A stretch of DNA of 64,000 nucleotides from Chlorops oryzae (lineage: Eukaryota; Arthropoda; Insecta; Diptera; Chloropidae). Under the pieces are notes generated by a model. It did no database searches and was not told the DNA's origin. It saw only the letters and a program-made list of their open reading frames with translations. The DNA lies in the NCBI GenBank assembly GCA_020466095.1, contig CM035806.1, positions 122,259,168 through 122,323,167 on the forward strand, in the 5' to 3' direction. A program made the position numbers and the translations under genes. Positions 54,388-64,000 of this stretch are shown here, piece after piece (positions within the stretch are counted from its first letter, which is position 1; every line of letters starts with the position of its first letter).

Positions 54388-55118
54388 GTTGTATACATGG
54401 GCGTAGGCAGGGGGGAGGGGGGCAGGGGGCGCTTGCCCCCCCCCCCCTCCCCTCCCCTAGACTTAAACGAGCACGCCTAGAAAAAAATTTTAACAATAAT
54501 TTGGAAAAATAATTTTTGCCGACATAAAAATTAGTATTTTGATAAAACTCTGCGCATACTTTGTTTTAAATAATTGTTAAATGAGTTATAACAGACCACA
54601 TACAAATTTATAGAGCTACTCAAATTTTCTACACTCTCAGTCGCAATTGTTGAACACCAAGGCTGCCAGCAGACGAGCGGTTGTCTGCAGGCAGCCTAAT
54701 TGTGTTTTGGCCTTTGAAATTGCTAAGTCGGCCTTTACATTGATCGATTGTCGATGCGATTTTAACGATTTTTTAAGCACAGTTTTTAAGCAACCGAAAT
54801 CGGCATAAAAATCGGTGGCACGGCTAGTACAAACGGTTTTGACCGCTTCACTTTCGTCCCTTGATAACACACACAAAAATCGATGAGAGCTGCTGGCCGA
54901 CAATCGATCAATGTAAAAGCCGTCTAACCCTTTTTAATAGCACAAATTTTTCGATATTTCTGGCAACTCTCAACGTTGCCCTTGGTAGTATATGTACATA
55001 CATAAATAAAACAAAATTTTCTTAAAGTACTATTTAAAACAACAAGTGTTGATTTTTCATTTAATAAATTTTTTTTTCCCCCCCTAATTCAGATCCTGGC
55101 TACGCCCTTGGTTGTATA
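54388..55118. mobile_element. 715-bp hAT-type MITE with perfect 8-bp target duplication
   Basis: The element 54396-55110 has ends CATGGGCGTAGGCAGG and CCTGGCTACGCCCTTG. GTTGTATA flanks it at 54388-54395 and 55111-55118. G and C homopolymer runs lie near the left end (54412-54458). A further inverted pair GCCTTTACATTGATCGATTG (54731) and its near-complement (to about 54921) may mark an older nested MITE of about 190 bp. Confidence 0.88.
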
Positions 55119-56263
55119 CCTGTGTTCTCAACTTAAATCCCAATCACTCTGCACTCACGGCAGCTCTTTAAGATTGGGAAAGAAGTTTCAACGCGTTTAT
55201 AAAAAATACAAAATTGTACACATAATGTGAAGACTGCGCTTTTTTCGATTCAGGTCATGAACCAAAAATATTTTCCCTAATCGAAAATCATTTCGTTTGG
55301 GAACGAAGCGAATACAATCCTTGTGATAACGAAGATTCGTATTAAACGAATTTGCGAACACTACACTCCAAGCAAACTTTAAATCGTGACATTCTTTAAA
55401 CTAGAGCCGGCTTCCTAAAGTTAGATTTGGAATCACGACCAGTTTCAGCTTATTTTTGTTTTATTTAGAAAAAATATTTAATCGGAAGCGAAAATTCTAA
55501 ACACTTCTAAAAGAATAAAATTGTCATTGAAATCCTCTTTTTGGCAGCTATAAATCCAGCTATGTACCTGACTATCTTAATGCTACCAATTTGAGTCAAA
55601 ACTTCAGAAATATTTGAGAAAATACGTTATAGATATTCATATTTACTTAAAATTGTTACTATGCTGAACCGAGTACCAAAAGAGAAACAAGTGCATTTTA
55701 TTAAAAGCAACACTAAAATTCTGTCACTATGCAGTCAACTGCACATATATTATTCCCTTACAGGGATTTTTTTAAAATACATTTGCTGTCTTAATTTTAT
55801 AAATATTTTATATTTCCATCCGTCTGTCAGTCTCAGGTCATTCGTACGCGGTACGTACAGTACGCATAATCTTCGTACCGTACGAGTTGTGTTCTCTTTT
55901 CCCTTTGAACAGACGGGTGAGGCTATAAATCGTATCTCTCTCGTGCATAGCGATGAAAACATTATATATGAAGTATATTTTACCTGCTAAACGGCTCAAA
56001 TAAAGAGGACTAACAATTAATTGAAACGATTTGCAAAAATTCCCTTCATTTATTCCAACCATACCTGATTAAGAATATAAACGATAAAGGGAGGGGAATT
56101 ATTTCTTGGCATGAAAGAAGTCTCACTGCGCGTTTTGGCAGCACTGATCGCCTTAGAAGTTTTACAGTTAAATTAAACATTGTGAAACATCGTGACACAT
56201 CGTGCAGTGCTTAGTGCCTTTAACTAAAAAAATAAATAAATATTAACCAAACAAAATTAAAAA
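55119..56263. other. Upstream region of the DUF4806-like gene, no gene seen
   Basis: AT-rich. TACGCGGTACGTACAGTACG-type palindromic words occur at 55845-55890. The 90 bp before the ATG at 56264 are A-rich (AACCAAACAAAATTAAAAAATG is a reasonable fly start context), but no core promoter element is certain. Confidence 0.35.
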
Positions 56264-57598
56264 ATGCCGAAAAGAAAAGTGAGCTCTTCATCATCATCAA
56301 CTGATTCGGATGTTGAAAAGCAAGAAAAGAGACGCAAGACTCCCAAAAGCAAATTTGGTAAGTACATAATATGCATATATATTTCGTGAAGAGGAAAGAA
56401 AGAAATTTCCATAATTCATCTATTTGAAACTTATTAAAATATACTTTTATATTTGTGTTTTCAGGTCAGCTCATTCAAAAATTCGACCAAATCGAACAAA
56501 AATTAAATAAACTGACAAATGCAGTTTTTCGGCTGACTGAGGAAATTATTGTGCTTCGGAAGGAAACAAAGCGAAGAGTTGCGCATCCAATTCCGACAGA
56601 GAAGGTGCTGCCAAACGAGCCCTTTGAAGATGAGGAAGACTTCAACCAGTTCGAAGTGAAACTGCGCGAAAGCGAGTTTTTCGATGAAGCTGTGAGTAAA
56701 CGACTTTAATCAGAGTACGGAAAAATTCCATTCGCGAACTGAAATATTCAATTCCTTTTCATATTACGACTCATAATGCGAATCGTTCGTTTTAAAATTC
56801 GCAAACACAATCCATGCCTGCGAACTGAATTTTTAAATTTGTTTGCAAATGAACGAAAACGAGTTTTTTAGAGAACGGAAAAAATCCGTTCCGAATCTGT
56901 AAAATTAAATACTTTGTTTTAAGAGTTGATATGCAGTTCGTTTTTTAGAATTTGAACTGATTTATATATATATATATAGTTTCAAATTTTCAAATTTTGC
57001 TTGCTAACTTTTTTCAGTTCGTCTGTGTTTTGATTCTGTTCACGAGCCATTTTTCAAGAACGAAAATCATTTCATTCGCGAGCAAATTAAAAATTCAGTT
57101 CGTGTGATTCCGATTCGTTTGCGAATGAATAGAAAATAATGGATTTCCTGACCCTCGGTTTAATTTTCACATATATAATTACAGTAACCTTTTTGTATTT
57201 TCAATAGGTACGGGAAATGTCACGATACGGTGGTAAAGGTCCCCAGGACTTTGTACGCAAAACATGGCGGACCATAATGCGGGAAAATGTCGCAAAACTA
57301 ATATGCTGGACAGGCAACAGCAAGCAAAATAAACAAGCGGGAAAATTTTTAGTAACAACTGCAGCTATTCGTTGTAAGTTTCCACATTTGGTGTGGCACT
57401 AACAAAAATATAGATATACAAAATTTCCTAATTTGTGTTTTCATTTCTTTCTTTCACATCTGCTTTCCAATTAACGCATCCAACCTGCTCGCTGTCTCTT
57501 ATGGAGGAAACTTCGAAGAAGTATTTCCAATATGCAGCTGACCGCATCGCCAAGAAGGACTGCAATAGAGCGAATCCCTGCAAAGACCCACTTCTTTC
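56264..57598 (+). CDS. DUF4806-like nuclear protein gene, three clear exons and a possible fourth
   Basis: Exon 1 is 56264-56357 (MPKRKVSSSSSSTDSD, a basic/Ser-rich, NLS-like start), with donor GTAAGT. Exon 2 is 56465-56691, between TTTTCAG and GTGAGT. Exon 3 is 57208-57373, between TTTCAATAG and GTAAGT. Frames and phases (1, 0, 1) join correctly. Exon 2 starts with a coiled-coil (KFDQIEQKLNKLTNAVFRL) and ends LPNEPFEDEEDFNQFEVKL; exon 3 holds SRYGGKGPQDFVRKTWRTIM and NVAKLICWTGNSKQNK. I recognise this order as DUF4806, a domain of unknown function common in insects and often near transposons. A likely last exon, MEETSKKYFQYAADRIAKKD, ends at a TAA near 57598, but no AG acceptor in the right phase precedes it, so the 3' end is uncertain. 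No frame lesion is visible in exons 1-3. Confidence 0.68.
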
Positions 57599-57669
57599 AT
57601 AATATTAATTTTTTTTTTTTCAATTATATTTTATAAGATTATGAATTAAAATTTAATTTTTTAGTTTTA

Positions 57670-57805
57670 TCTTGCAGTCTACGAATGACATTTTTATTTT
57701 TTCATTTTTTTAAATTTTTTAACCTAGCTTTAAGAGTCTACGAATGACATTTTAATTTTTTTATTTTTTCAACCTAGCTTTAAGAGTCTACGAATGACCT
57801 TTTTT
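57670..57805. repeat. Three-fold AGTCTACGAATGAC repeat
   Basis: Units of about 55-65 bp with CTAGCTTTAAGAGTCTACGAATGAC separated by T-rich stretches. Confidence 0.7.
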
Positions 57806-57950
57806 TTATCTAACTATAAAAAACTAGGAATGCAATTTCTAATTTTGTTTACCTTGTCAGAGCGTGATATTTTTATTTATTTTTCTATATTAATAATAAA
57901 TCAACACTGTTTTCAAAACCCAGTTTTTCATTTGAAATATTACATCGATT

Positions 57951-58477
57951 AAAATTCGACAAAAAAGCGAATCGAATATGATAAAAAATTCGAAGCTAAA
58001 ACGATAAGAATATGATAGAAAATTCGACAAAAAGGCGAATCGAATATGATAAAAAATTCGAAGCTAAAGCGATAAGAATATGATAGAAAATTCGACAAAA
58101 AGGCGAATCGAATATGATAAAAAATTCGAAGCTAAAGCGATAAGAATATGATAGAAAATTCGACAAAAAGGCGAATCGAATATGATAAAAAATTCGAAGC
58201 AAAAACGATAAGAATATGATAGAAAATTCGACAAAAAGGCGAATCGAATATGATAAAAAATTCGAATAAAGCGCGATAGCAAAACGATAGCAAAATACGA
58301 ATCGCGCGCGATTCGTAAACGATAAAAAATGCGATAAAAATATGAATCGCGTAAAAAGGTGACTCCCTCACGAATTCGAATTCGATTCGAGCTCGCCGCG
58401 AACACTCGCCGCGAAGAGTTTGCACGTCAAAACGAATTCGATTCGAATTCGATTCGAACTCGTTGTGCTTATTGGGT
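57951..58477. repeat. 68-bp minisatellite ending in GTGCTTATTGGGT
   Basis: Units starting AAAATTCGACAAAAA begin at 57951, 58019, 58087, 58155 and 58223, a strict period of 68. After degenerate CGATAAAA/GAATCGCG sequence, GAATTCGATTCGAATTCG palindromes lead to the right terminus GTGCTTATTGGGT at 58465-58477. The left terminus is missing. It is the same family as the elements at 10879, 19900 and 51616. Confidence 0.82.
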
Positions 58478-58479
58478 AG

Positions 58480-59967
58480 TTATATTTTGGCTAAACACAG
58501 TAAGCACTGTACTTAGCAGCACATACAGTTAAGCATTGTATTTGTTTTACTATTAAATTGAAATAGCCAAATCAATATAAAAAACAACAAAAAAATATAG
58601 GGGGTTTATTAGCAAAACATATTTAAGGTAATGTGTCTAAAAGCCTACTATATGATTCAATATATTAAACAAAGACAAAATGAAAAATTTTAATTTAAAC
58701 TCAAAATTTATTTTTACTGTAGGATGCTATGGATGCAAGTACAATTGTTCTCTTATTTGTTGTTGCTCGTAATATTCATTTGACTTTTCAATTTAACCAC
58801 TTTGAAATTCTAATGTTGGAAAAAAATTATTGATGCACCGTATGAAAATATAAATATGCTCATAGATTTATATAACAGATATACTTATTTACAAAAAAAA
58901 TTACACATTTATAACTTACTTAATCTTCGAGTTGTTGAATTTAGATCCCAGGCAGGTACTACAAAAACTAACACAAAACACCTCGTCAACCTGTTGGCTA
59001 ATACACATTGACTAAACTGAAAGAAGTCGTTTCATTTGAGACTGCAGAAGCAATGCAATTAGTATAAGAAAAATATAACAGAATTTTTCCATTAAATAAA
59101 TGGAATGATGGGAAAAACATTTTCCAGTTATTAGTAAGTTTTTACATTTTGCTTCTTAGATTTGCGAATCGAAGATTTTCAATTTGAACATAGTTTGGCA
59201 GTTAAAGATTGAAATCTTAAAAAATTTTAATTTTCGCAGTTAAAAAGGCACAATTTAAAAAAGAACTCGAATTATTGTAGTTAAAAAGGCACAATTTAAA
59301 AAAGAACTCGAATTATTGTTGCTAAAGTGGCCCAATTTGAAAAATAACTCAAATTTTCGCAGTTAAAAAGGCACAACTTAAAAAAGAACTCGAATTATTG
59401 TAGGTAAAGTGGCACAATTTGAAAAAGAACTCTAATTTTTGTAGTTAAGTTGGCACAACTCAAAATTTTTTAAAGGCCAACTAGCCACTGAAATCAATAA
59501 AAGAAATAAAATTTAAAAAAAAAACCATTAAAGAAATATAAAAAAACAAGTATCTAGTTGCAATATAACTTAATGGTAGTTTGATTTTTGCTTTAAAACA
59601 AATAATTTTTCAAAAACTTATGTCAAACGGTATTATTTGATCTATTATGGCATAACTAATAATAGAGCAGTCAAATAAAACTACTTTTTGCGACTAAATC
59701 ACCACAATTCATAATGGTATACCACAAATGTGATCATTTAGTTGCGCGAAAGTGGCACATTTCAAATTAGTTCACTTTATGTGCAACAAAGTCTATCTAC
59801 TTTGCAAAGACACCTTGGCATATTTCAAAATATTACTCTTTAAGTCAAACTGAAGAGGTAGTGCAACTTGCATCAAAACTGGCATAAAGTTATTCTTTGA
59901 GTTTAGGAAGATAGTAATGCGAATGAAATTTTTGCAGTAGTTAAAGACATGTAAAATGACTTGATAT
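58480..59967. other. AT-rich stretch without a gene, containing a 41-bp tandem repeat
   Basis: At 59228-59470 a unit with GTTAAAAAGGCACAATTTAA and AAGAACTCGAATTATT repeats six times with a period of exactly 41 (GGCACAA at 59247, 59288, 59329, 59370, 59411 and 59452). The rest shows no coding or RNA signal. Confidence 0.7.
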
Positions 59968-60207
59968 ATGGAAAAAAGTCGATTTTGGAAAATTTTGAAT
60001 TGTGCCAGTTTAGGAGCAAGGGTGCGATATGATACTTATTCAGATGATGTTCGGAAAGCGTTCAAGCTAATAAAAAGCCGACATAATAAAATTAAATGCT
60101 TGAAAAATAAAAGGCAACAACAACCCGTAGAGAAAACTGATGCACGAATTGATAGCTCATCAACAGAACTGCTTCAGGAAAACCTTATGAACGATCTGAC
60201 TTCCTGA
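59968..60207 (+). CDS. Hypothetical 79-residue ORF
   Basis: An isolated basic then polar frame (RYDTYSDDVRKAFKLIKSRH, KNKRQQQPVEK) ending in ELLQENLMNDLTS. It has somewhat less AT-biased codons than its surroundings and could be the last exon of an unseen gene, but there is no recognised domain and no supporting neighbour. Confidence 0.2.
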   Translation: MEKSRFWKILNCASLGARVRYDTYSDDVRKAFKLIKSRHNKIKCLKNKRQQQPVEKTDARIDSSSTELLQENLMNDLTS

Positions 60208-60789
60208 GTAAATTAATAAAAACATGATTATTCGATCCTAAGCTAGCAACCTCCGATTCCATAAATTAAAAGTACATACAGTATGCAAAGTTAGATTTTG
60301 TACACCCTAAATTTTTAAAAAGTGAAGAAGGACCATTTATTACGAATACAAACATTGCACACTGTATAACCAAAAAACTAATATATTTAAAATGTGTACA
60401 TTTTTTACTACAAACATTGACACGAGCTGTGTATTTTGGTACCTATTTAATATTTAAGTGGAATTATAATTGATATTTAAGTTTTGGTTTTTATTTTTGT
60501 TGTTTTTGAATAAGCACTTAGTTCTTACATATTTTTGTACTCCACATTGAACACTGAAGTTGAAATAAAATAATAAAAAACAAATATATAGTAATTTTGT
60601 AAGTTTTATTTTCTTAAATACATTTCATGGTAAGCAAGCTTTTCCGACGTTATTCAAATATCAGTTATATAATTCATCAATAAAGAACTGCTAACATTGT
60701 TCATTACCAGGCAATGCAAAGATTCTTTGCTTGTTAATTTCATCTTATTAACGTTTTTTCTATTACAGAGGAATGGTTTCTCTTCATAA

Positions 60790-60915
60790 ATAGTAGAGTC
60801 CGACCGAACCTTCGGTTTCGGTTCGGCCACCGAATCGTCCTAAATTTTCAGTTTCGGTTTCAGTTCGGTTTTAGCTCGGAAAAGGCCAAGGCCGAAACCG
60901 AAACTTTCAAACATA
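60790..60915. repeat. CGGTTTCGGTTCGG repeat patch
   Basis: Repeated GGTTTCGGTTCGG words and an opposing GGCCGAAACCGAAAC suggest the end of an unidentified element. Confidence 0.45.
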
Positions 60916-60961
60916 TTTTAGTATTTTGAAAAAGAAAAATTTTCACATGTTACTGTTATGG

Positions 60962-61055
60962 AGTGGCTCTGGGATAGCGTAGGAGATGCGTGCTATGCTG
61001 TTGATCCCAGGGTCCGAGGATCGATTTCCGATCCAGGCGAAACGGAGTGTAACGT
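60962..61055 (+). repeat. tRNA-like Pol III module, degenerate
   Basis: GGGATAGCGTAGGAGATGCG could be an A box and GAGGATCGATTTCCGATCC a B box/T-arm-like hairpin. SINE head or tRNA-like remnant. Confidence 0.3.
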
Positions 61056-61122
61056 TCCAAGCCTAGCACTTGTTTTTCAAAAACTCCACTGCAACATACA
61101 TACATACATACTGTTATGGAAA

Positions 61123-62178
61123 TACACTCTTAAAAATATTTCCTTCTATTATAGTAGGAAACAGGTTACCTTCTATTACACAGAGAAAAAAATCAACCAG
61201 AAAACTGGTTAAATCAAAAGGAAAAACATACAAAACGGCTTCAACAAAGAATATTTTTAATTTTACCAATTTTTCTTGTTGAAAAAATAAAAAATTTTCC
61301 TTTTGAATCAACCATATTTCTGGTTGAATTGAAATGATAATTTTCAAAAATGGATTTAAATTTAAATTGTTGAACCAACCACGGACATAGTTGAAATGAC
61401 AAGATATTTTTTTTAAAAAATTCCAAAAAAAAAACCTATACAAGAAGAAATGTCAAAAAAAATTTAATTAACGTTCAAAGCAAATGGCATAGAGCACTCT
61501 GCTGAACATGACCCAAAAAATAGCCATGGATGGACTTCATCCGATTTCGTCACTCTGTTTTGGTGACTGCTTTCGCAATGCTTAAACAGTTCCAAGATGA
61601 ATACATATCTTATATGTCTTATTTTATAAAACAAATGAGAATTATACCGAACGAAAAGAAATGTAATTAAACATATTTCCTTTCAATTCAACCAAAAATG
61701 TTGTTGACTCAACCATTTTTCTTTTGAAATTTTTGTTCCGCTCGAAAATCAAAAGGACTGTGAATAACAATGCGCCCTTTAAAAAAAAAAATGTGGTTAC
61801 GTTCGCTCAGTGTATAAACGTAAGTTTACACACCAAATTAATTTTCAACCTCAAATGTATAAAATTATGCATTAGATGTGAATTAAAGGAAACCTTCCCT
61901 GTGTATTTTAAACATACATTATGTAAAATTAGGCCTTTTCCCCGCAAAATTAAACATTCATAATAATAAAATTACTAAAGGTGTGTAAAGCTAGTATTTT
62001 TATAGTAAACCTAAACATTCATTGATTAAATGTACGCATTTTATGTAAATATGCATTACGCATGTGCAAAATTACACAAAAATTACCATTTAAACACTTT
62101 TGGCACAAAAGTAAACATATTTTTGGGTAAATTTACAGTATTTAGAAAAGTAATTTTACTTCCATTTTTTAGAGTGTA
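61123..62178. mobile_element. TA-flanked TIR element, about 1.05 kb, with a nested TA element
   Basis: CACTCTTAAAAAT at 61125 and ATTTTTTAGAGTG ending at 62176 are inverted ends with TA on both sides, as in Tc1/mariner derivatives. Inside, CACAGAGAAAAA (61179) and CGCTCAGTG (to 61812), again bounded by TA, may delimit a second element. Internal TCAACCA/TGGTTGA words recur. No transposase was seen. Confidence 0.45.
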
Positions 62179-62355
62179 CCAAAAGACTTGAAACAAAACT
62201 ATGTACAACTACTTAAAGTGAAAAAGCCTTAATTTTAATAATGTGAATTCGGAGTTTTTGTTTTTTTACACATTATACTGCTATGTTTTTTTTACATTAG
62301 TAATGTATATAAGTATTTTAAAATCATATACTAGCACACAATTAAATTACCCAGC

Positions 62356-62573
62356 AGCGAATTTGGCATAGATTACCAACTTCATTGATACAGTAATAGA
62401 TGCTCAAGTAATGTGTTCGCATTACCGTTTCGCTCTTTTTGATCTACATGTAATCGATGCAAATAATCGAATACCTCATTTAAGCCCACAGCGAATTTGA
62501 CATCAACTACCAGCTTCATTGATGCAGTAATGAGTGCTAGGTAATGGGCTTGCATTACCTTTTCGCTCTTTAA
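62356..62573. repeat. Two-fold direct repeat, 135-bp spacing
   Basis: AGCGAATTTG.CAT...TTCATTGAT.CAGTAAT... to TTTCGCTCTTT occurs at 62356-62440 and 62491-62573 with about 80% agreement. An open minus-strand frame across it is a by-product. Confidence 0.7.
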
Positions 62574-62664
62574 GAGCTTAATGACATCAATTACAAATAA
62601 CACCCAAAATTCGCTTTCTTTCACCTAAAATTCGATGCGTATGATTGTTTTGCTGTTGTCTGCT

Positions 62665-63071
62665 TTATGCTGTAAACAGAATAAGGACGTAAGCGAATAT
62701 TCGCCGGGCGAATACGACGAAGAATTCACGCGAATTCGCGCGGGCGAACACAATTACAGCGAATGGCGAACTCAGGCTATTTTCAGAATTTTGAAAAAGT
62801 ACGATTGAAAATATAAGTCATTGCCAGCAGAAAGTACAAACCCTCATTTTCGAAACAAAAGCTAAAAGATTTAATACAAATGCATATGTTTTCTGATGTG
62901 TAAATTCAGCTATTCGCCTGTCGCCGGCGCTACCATTAGAATTAAATCTATTGCGGCGTATTGACGTGGCGAACTTCGCTGTCTTGTGGGCAACCCCGTA
63001 TAGCCGTGGGCGATTTAAGCAGCGACGTAAAGCGAATATTCGCTTACGCCCTTATTCTGTTTACAGCATTA
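62665..63071. mobile_element. 401-bp TIR MITE with TTA duplication
   Basis: The element 62668-63068 has inverted ends TGCTGTAAACAGAATAAGG(A/G)CGTAAGCGAATATTCGC (37 bases, one mismatch; described here as two joined segments) flanked by TTA at 62665-62667 and 63069-63071. Rich in GCGAAT/ATTCGC words. Possibly PIF/Harbinger-related by its target. Confidence 0.82.
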
Positions 63072-63097
63072 ACTTCGCCTTCTGATCAATGGAAAGA

Positions 63098-63178
63098 CGA
63101 CCTGTCGTTAGCTTAGTGGTTAGAGGCGGCACTCGCTAGCACTGAATTCCGGGTTCAATCCCTGTTGGCTTTTCTCAA
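63098..63178 (+). repeat. tRNA-like Pol III module (SINE head) with good A and B boxes
   Basis: TTAGCTTAGTGGTTAGAGGC matches the A box/D arm and CCGGGTTCAATCCCTG the B box/T arm, about 30 bases apart. T- and A-rich sequence follows. The acceptor and anticodon stems do not pair, so it is a SINE head or pseudogene rather than a tRNA gene. Confidence 0.55.
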
Positions 63179-63269
63179 TTTTATACTTTTTTTCAATAAA
63201 TTTTGTTTTTTTATGTTTTATTTTCAAATAAAAAAAATCTTGGAGTGAAAAACTCCTTATGCTATGTTC

Positions 63270-64000
63270 TCACTATAGGGGTTAAGTTCTTAACCCGATA
63301 CTTTAACTCAAAGCGTTCATATCAGCTTCGAGCGAGTTAGGGTTTACTAACGTCATATGATCCAGGCGGAAAGTTGACTACTTCTGCACTACTTCCGAAG
63401 TGGTGAAAATTCATACTGCGGCTACTCGCATTACTAACCCTAACTGTTAATGAAGTTTGTTAGAAGATGGCCGCTGTTTTCATTACATGCATGCGATAAT
63501 GTCCGGCTTGGGAGTTATAAATATATAAAACGCGCAAGGTATATCTGATATACTATATCATCGAGAAATTGCAAATAAAAATGGAATTTGCTTTATTAGA
63601 AATGTTTAAAGAAGCTGAAAAACCAAAGGAATATTGGAAGCAATAATATTAGAAGACCATTGGAATAACCGCAGGAACAAAAATAGATTAATGGAGCTAA
63701 TGATGAAAGCGGCATCACAAAATGTTCCAAGACCTGTGATCAAAATTAACATTTCCAAACACATCCTTCATCTCTCATTTGCTGCACGGGAAGCTTCCCT
63801 GTCAGTGCCGTATTAAATATTAACCCGGTTTTTGTATTCGGTGTTAGCAAATGTAACTGAAATTTTCAAACGCAACTCTGCGCTAACCTCAGAGTTAAAT
63901 GTTAACCCGGGGTTTATTTTCAAGTTAGATGATTTTTTTATATGCGTTTTGACATTTGAAACCCTGGGTTTCGCCGATAACCCTAACCCGGCCTAGTGAG
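63270..64000. mobile_element. TIR element reaching the window edge
   Basis: TCTCACTATAGGGGTTAAG near 63270 and GGCCTAGTGAG at the very end are inverted (CTCACTA...TAGTGAG), with GGGTTA-type words inside both ends. A small frame (MEFALLEMFKEAEKPKEYWK at about 63581) and another at 63634-63816 may be transposon gene remnants. The right boundary may lie beyond the window. Confidence 0.5.

Noticed and set aside
55661..55990. 109-codon frame upstream of the DUF4806-like gene
   Set aside because: AT-rich composition, no recognisable motif and an equally long antisense frame; probably chance.
57951..58265. Regular direct repeats resembling a CRISPR array (also at 19929 and 59228)
   Set aside because: Units are contiguous without unique spacers, the context is a eukaryotic genome and no cas genes exist.
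58132..58425. Phe-rich, membrane-like frames (FEFFIIFDSPF) at 58.0-58.4 kb
   Set aside because: Translation of the 68-bp satellite in several frames; not a membrane protein.
62382..62624. 80-codon minus-strand frame
   Set aside because: It spans a two-fold direct repeat and shows no domain; the repeat explains the internal similarity.
63098..63178. Functional tRNA genes at the A/B-box modules
   Set aside because: No module folds into a full cloverleaf with paired acceptor and anticodon stems; SINE heads or pseudogenes fit better.

Overview
This window is repeat-rich nuclear DNA from an animal, most probably a higher fly (Diptera). The reasons are a DINE-1/mini-me-like element with its GTCC-type microsatellite, a BIR domain that looks like the first BIR of fly IAPs, short TACATATG-type microsatellites, small spliceosomal introns and the mix of hAT, CMC, Copia, LINE and Polinton sequences. 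There is no sign of bacterial organisation. Only one plausible host-type gene is visible, a DUF4806-like gene at about 56.3-57.6 kb. Nearly everything else is mobile DNA or debris nested in mobile DNA.

Region 1 (1-19.9 kb) is a decayed Polinton/Maverick (adintovirus-like) element on the minus strand. Read from right to left it carries: protein-primed DNA polymerase B, a packaging ATPase tail, a BIR (inhibitor-of-apoptosis-like) gene, a DUF8207-like gene, a MSVDKFGR fibre-like gene, a retrovirus-type integrase with chromodomain, the penton (minor capsid) protein, a 58-residue protein and the major capsid protein. Almost every gene has stops, frameshifts or internal deletions. A 5'-truncated LINE with an 11-bp target duplication sits in the fibre-like gene. 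The stretch 2460-11103 is repeated in tandem as 11104-19866, including the LINE, MITEs and minisatellites, so half of the Polinton is present twice.

Region 2 (19.9-32.8 kb) is a pile of DNA transposons with clear target-site duplications: an 884-bp hAT derivative inside a zinc-finger pseudogene (21.3-22.2 kb), a 2.65-kb hAT with a transposase remnant and three further inserts (23.3-25.9 kb), a CMC transposase fragment (26.5-27.1 kb), and a hAT (28.0-32.75 kb) whose transposase gene is split by a 2.3-kb element that itself holds a Harbinger-like MITE that holds a hairpin MITE.

Region 3 (32.8-48.5 kb) is a head-to-tail array of one Copia LTR retrotransposon on the minus strand: one truncated and three full 4267-bp units sharing 219-bp LTRs. 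All full units share the same disabling mutations, so the array grew by DNA-level duplication (or is an assembly artefact), not by repeated retrotransposition.

Region 4 (48.5-64 kb) holds a transposon-like pseudogene split by a DINE-1-like element, a nearly intact intron-containing CMC transposase gene (52.2-54.1 kb), a 715-bp hAT MITE, the DUF4806-like gene, several tandem repeats, tRNA-like Pol III modules and TIR elements up to the window edge. A recurring theme across regions 1, 2 and 4 is a family of short elements with termini reading ACCCAATAAACAC / GTGTTTATTGGGT that enclose different palindrome-rich minisatellites.
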